From JAUMBM01 sp964645715 (lineage in GTDB: Bacteria > Bacteroidota > Bacteroidia > Chitinophagales > Saprospiraceae), in the NCBI GenBank assembly GCA_964645715.1, contig CAZYAO010000008.1, positions 46,832-110,831 of the forward strand: a DNA stretch of 64,000 nucleotides, written 5' to 3'. Numbering within the stretch: position 1 is the first letter of the stretch; each line of letters opens with the position of its first letter. Shown in pieces: positions 63,401 to 64,000 of this stretch. The translations under genes were made by a program, and so were the position numbers. The notes below the pieces were generated by a model. The model was not told where the DNA came from. It did no database searches and saw only the letters and a list, made by a program, of their open reading frames with translations.

Positions 63401-63496
63401 GAGCTCTTCCATGGTACCACAGTTGCGTCCTTCCTGAGCGAAGGCGACTGACGACACCAATAGAGCCATCAACAGACTGATAGTTCTTATTAACAT
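60458..63496 (-). CDS. secreted M43 metalloprotease with five FN3 domains and T9SS tag
   Basis: A 1012-residue secreted protease. Signal peptide about 1-21. The M43 (pappalysin/cytophagalysin) catalytic domain has the zinc motif HEIGHWLNLRH at about 235-245 and the Met-turn MNYMDYTND near 290. Five fibronectin type III repeats (about 335-775) follow, each starting with a C-x-x-P/A-x-G/N-L block and holding a second cysteine late in the repeat (QAVC, QTVC). A PPC-like beta domain comes next (about 780-900: DIFEPNESASSGLPL) and a type A T9SS sorting domain (about 925-1012: FPNPAQSTVLINPAK). It probably degrades extracellular protein. It stands alone, followed by a terminator. Confidence 0.93.
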   Translation of the reverse strand: MLIRTISLLMALLVSSVAFAQEGRNCGTMEELNHQLQQDPEMALRMEAIERFTREFQERNPNEGGRMVVTIPVVFHIVHNGDAYGTNENIPDELVLAQLQQMNQDFALLNADAGNIPSLFQSVAANTEIQFCLAQRRPDGTATTGINRINGGQATWTSTQINNTLKPSTIWDRNQYLNVWSVAFGGSSSGLLGYAQFPGGAANTDGIVCAYFTFGSLALPNPAGGSYARGRTATHEIGHWLNLRHIWGDATCGNDLVADTPVHNASNSGCPAYPHLSTCTGTPVEMTMNYMDYTNDICMYMFTAGQKTRMQAVLQTGGSRASLLNSLGCSPPAATCGTPTGLSSSNVGTTTATLNWPAVAGANSYNVRYRVTGTTTWTTGSSATTSLAITGLTPQTTYEFQVQAVCAVTGSFSASANFTTLSAVSCGTPTGFSNGDITLSTAVINWTAVAGATYYNYRYKQLGTSAWTNGTIGFNTVTLSGLNSGTQYEFQAQAVCITTPGSFSNSHVFNTLQEGGCPIPSGLAATNITPTTVTLSWSAVFGSNNYNIRWRVQGSSSWQETTVSNTTFTVTNLQPATAYEFQVQASCIRSVSAYSASLVVVTSSVSGCATPTGLGTNSITFNSAVLTWLSVPGAGSYTVRWRPLGSGVWSLSGTIVNSLSLSNLSANTVYQFEVQAVCGGTLSAFSATGSFTTLQQPACGQASNLNAANVTESTAILSWSSVSGASSYNVRWRIVNAANWTTTAAGSNSLAISNLTAGSFYEFQVQTVCGLNTSAFTNSVFFQTLGAGSCSDIFEPNESASSGLPLSPVNVEFQASISAATDNDYFRFANTPEQKNIRIELTNLPANYAVQLYRDNILLATNQLPGTINKTIIYNRGPVSANYFVRVYSNGGESAPNQCYTLQIRISENGLRTAEDGVVIEGAPSADFSVFPNPAQSTVLINPAKTADSEVEEVVLNVLDLSGRQLISQSFLMVGDDQHLFTLDVSTLPAGMYMVQLVQGETTAIKKLLIAR

Positions 63497-63751
63497 ACGA
63501 CTTGGAAATTGAAAATATTGGAAATGTAGTACTTTTTCACGATTATCTTCCTTGTAAATCTACCCGACTAAGGCCATAGCTGACTGCCACCTCTCTGTGT
63601 ACGAATTCAGGGATAAAAACGGGTTAGACAAGGCAAAGGTAAAAAGTCGAAAATAAGGGAAGAACTTCCAATTTCTGTTGGGGAAAGTACAAGACAAAAA
63701 ACGAATTTTGGGACTCTTTATGCAACCTTTTGGGATGACTGCAAAAATTTG

Positions 63752-63823
63752 TGGTCTCGCTAGGAATCGAACCTAGATCTTGGGCTCCGGAAACCCACAT
63801 ACTATCCGTTGTACTACGAGACC
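63752..63823 (-). tRNA. tRNA-Arg (anticodon CCG)
   Basis: On the minus strand 72 bases fold as a cloverleaf: acceptor GGTCTCG/CGAGACC, anticodon arm TGGGT-TTCCGGA-GCCCA with CCG at 34-36, T arm CTAGG-TTCGATT-CCTAG, discriminator A. CCA is not encoded. Confidence 0.97.
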
Positions 63824-63845
63824 TCACCGCGGTTAATTGCGATTG

Positions 63846-63876
63846 CAAAAGTATATCAATATTTGTAAATCCACAA
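63846..63876 (-). promoter_or_regulatory. promoter of tRNA-Arg(CCG)
   Basis: On the minus strand TTG (63876-63874) is followed after 20 bases by TACTTTTG (63853-63846), a consensus promoter. The tRNA starts 22 bases downstream. Confidence 0.75.
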
Positions 63877-63919
63877 ATTTTATGTCGCAATTAGTGTAGC
63901 CGGGTATAGCTCTGTCCGT

Positions 63920-64000
63920 TTACACCCTCCTTATTTTTGACAACAGGCTGTTGACCAAAGCATTGATATCCGGAGAAAGTTGCCATATCCAGATGCCTGC
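63920..64000 (-). CDS. possible C-terminal end of a gene leaving the window
   Basis: Read on the minus strand from the edge, one frame gives 26 codons ending SPDINALVNSLLSKIRRV and a TAA at 63922-63920. The composition looks like a normal C-terminal helix, but another frame is also open to about 63897, so the choice is weak and no product can be named. Confidence 0.3.
   Translation of the reverse strand, partial: AGIWIWQLSPDINALVNSLLSKIRRV

Noticed and set aside
60458..63496. CRISPR-like periodic repeats
   Set aside because: The periodicity comes from about 85-90 residue FN3 domains in a coding gene and is not exact at the nucleotide level.

Overview
The window looks like a chromosomal segment of a member of the Bacteroidota, most likely from the Saprospiria/Chitinophagia side of the phylum. 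Evidence: type IX secretion (T9SS) sorting domains of both type A and type B, a PorP/SprF-like protein, a SusC/SusD pair, and the phylum's promoter pattern (TTG, about 20 bases, TAnnTTTG), clearest in front of three tRNA genes. The species cannot be named from sequence alone. Genes are densely packed. I see no insertion sequence, prophage, integrase, rRNA operon or CRISPR array. One run of 100 N (3286-3385) is a scaffold gap that cuts the end of an outer-membrane protein gene.

Layout. 1-13.1 kb is mostly housekeeping: an ABC exporter, a degenerate arsenate-reductase-like protein, glycerol kinase, NAD(P)HX repair enzyme, an M28 peptidase with PDZ domain, CdsA, an M20 amidohydrolase, an ABC-F ATPase and tRNA-Arg(TCT). 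13.1-24 kb holds pyrF, a giant type B T9SS adhesin-like protein, a lipoprotein inorganic pyrophosphatase, a lipocalin-like lipoprotein, tRNA-Pro(CGG), a PD40/SPOR envelope protein, purE and a LolC/E-like permease. 24.3-37.4 kb is a polysaccharide utilization locus: two glucoamylase-like (GH144-type) enzymes, a five-repeat secreted binding protein, a GH3 beta-glucosidase, SusC and SusD. 37.5-43.7 kb has coaE, a PorP/SprF-OmpA operon, a SUI1-like factor, proC, and a MarR regulator next to a YceI gene with identical 12-bp palindromes before both. 43.8-49.9 kb carries a Reg_prop sensor kinase, a deoxynucleoside kinase, a DASH photolyase and a small membrane protein. 49.9-53.3 kb is an oxidoreductase-lipoprotein-sugar transferase operon. 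53.3-64 kb contains fabH, sucC, holA, a P-II protein and type II glutamine synthetase pair, a conserved helical protein of unknown function, an M43 metalloprotease with five FN3 repeats, and tRNA-Arg(CCG).

Working together: the PUL genes form a plausible pathway. Secreted endo-acting enzymes cut a glucan, the repeat protein and SusD bind it, SusC imports oligosaccharides and GH3 finishes hydrolysis; beta-1,2-glucan is my best guess for the substrate. Several T9SS cargo proteins and the PorP/SprF-OmpA pair point to a lifestyle of surface secretion and possibly gliding. Many gene ends carry long perfect inverted repeats, often shared by convergent genes. The best leads for new biology are the catalytically dead ArsC-like protein, the MarR/YceI circuit, the five-repeat PUL protein, the hairpin leaders before cdsA and glnA, and the lipoprotein pyrophosphatase.
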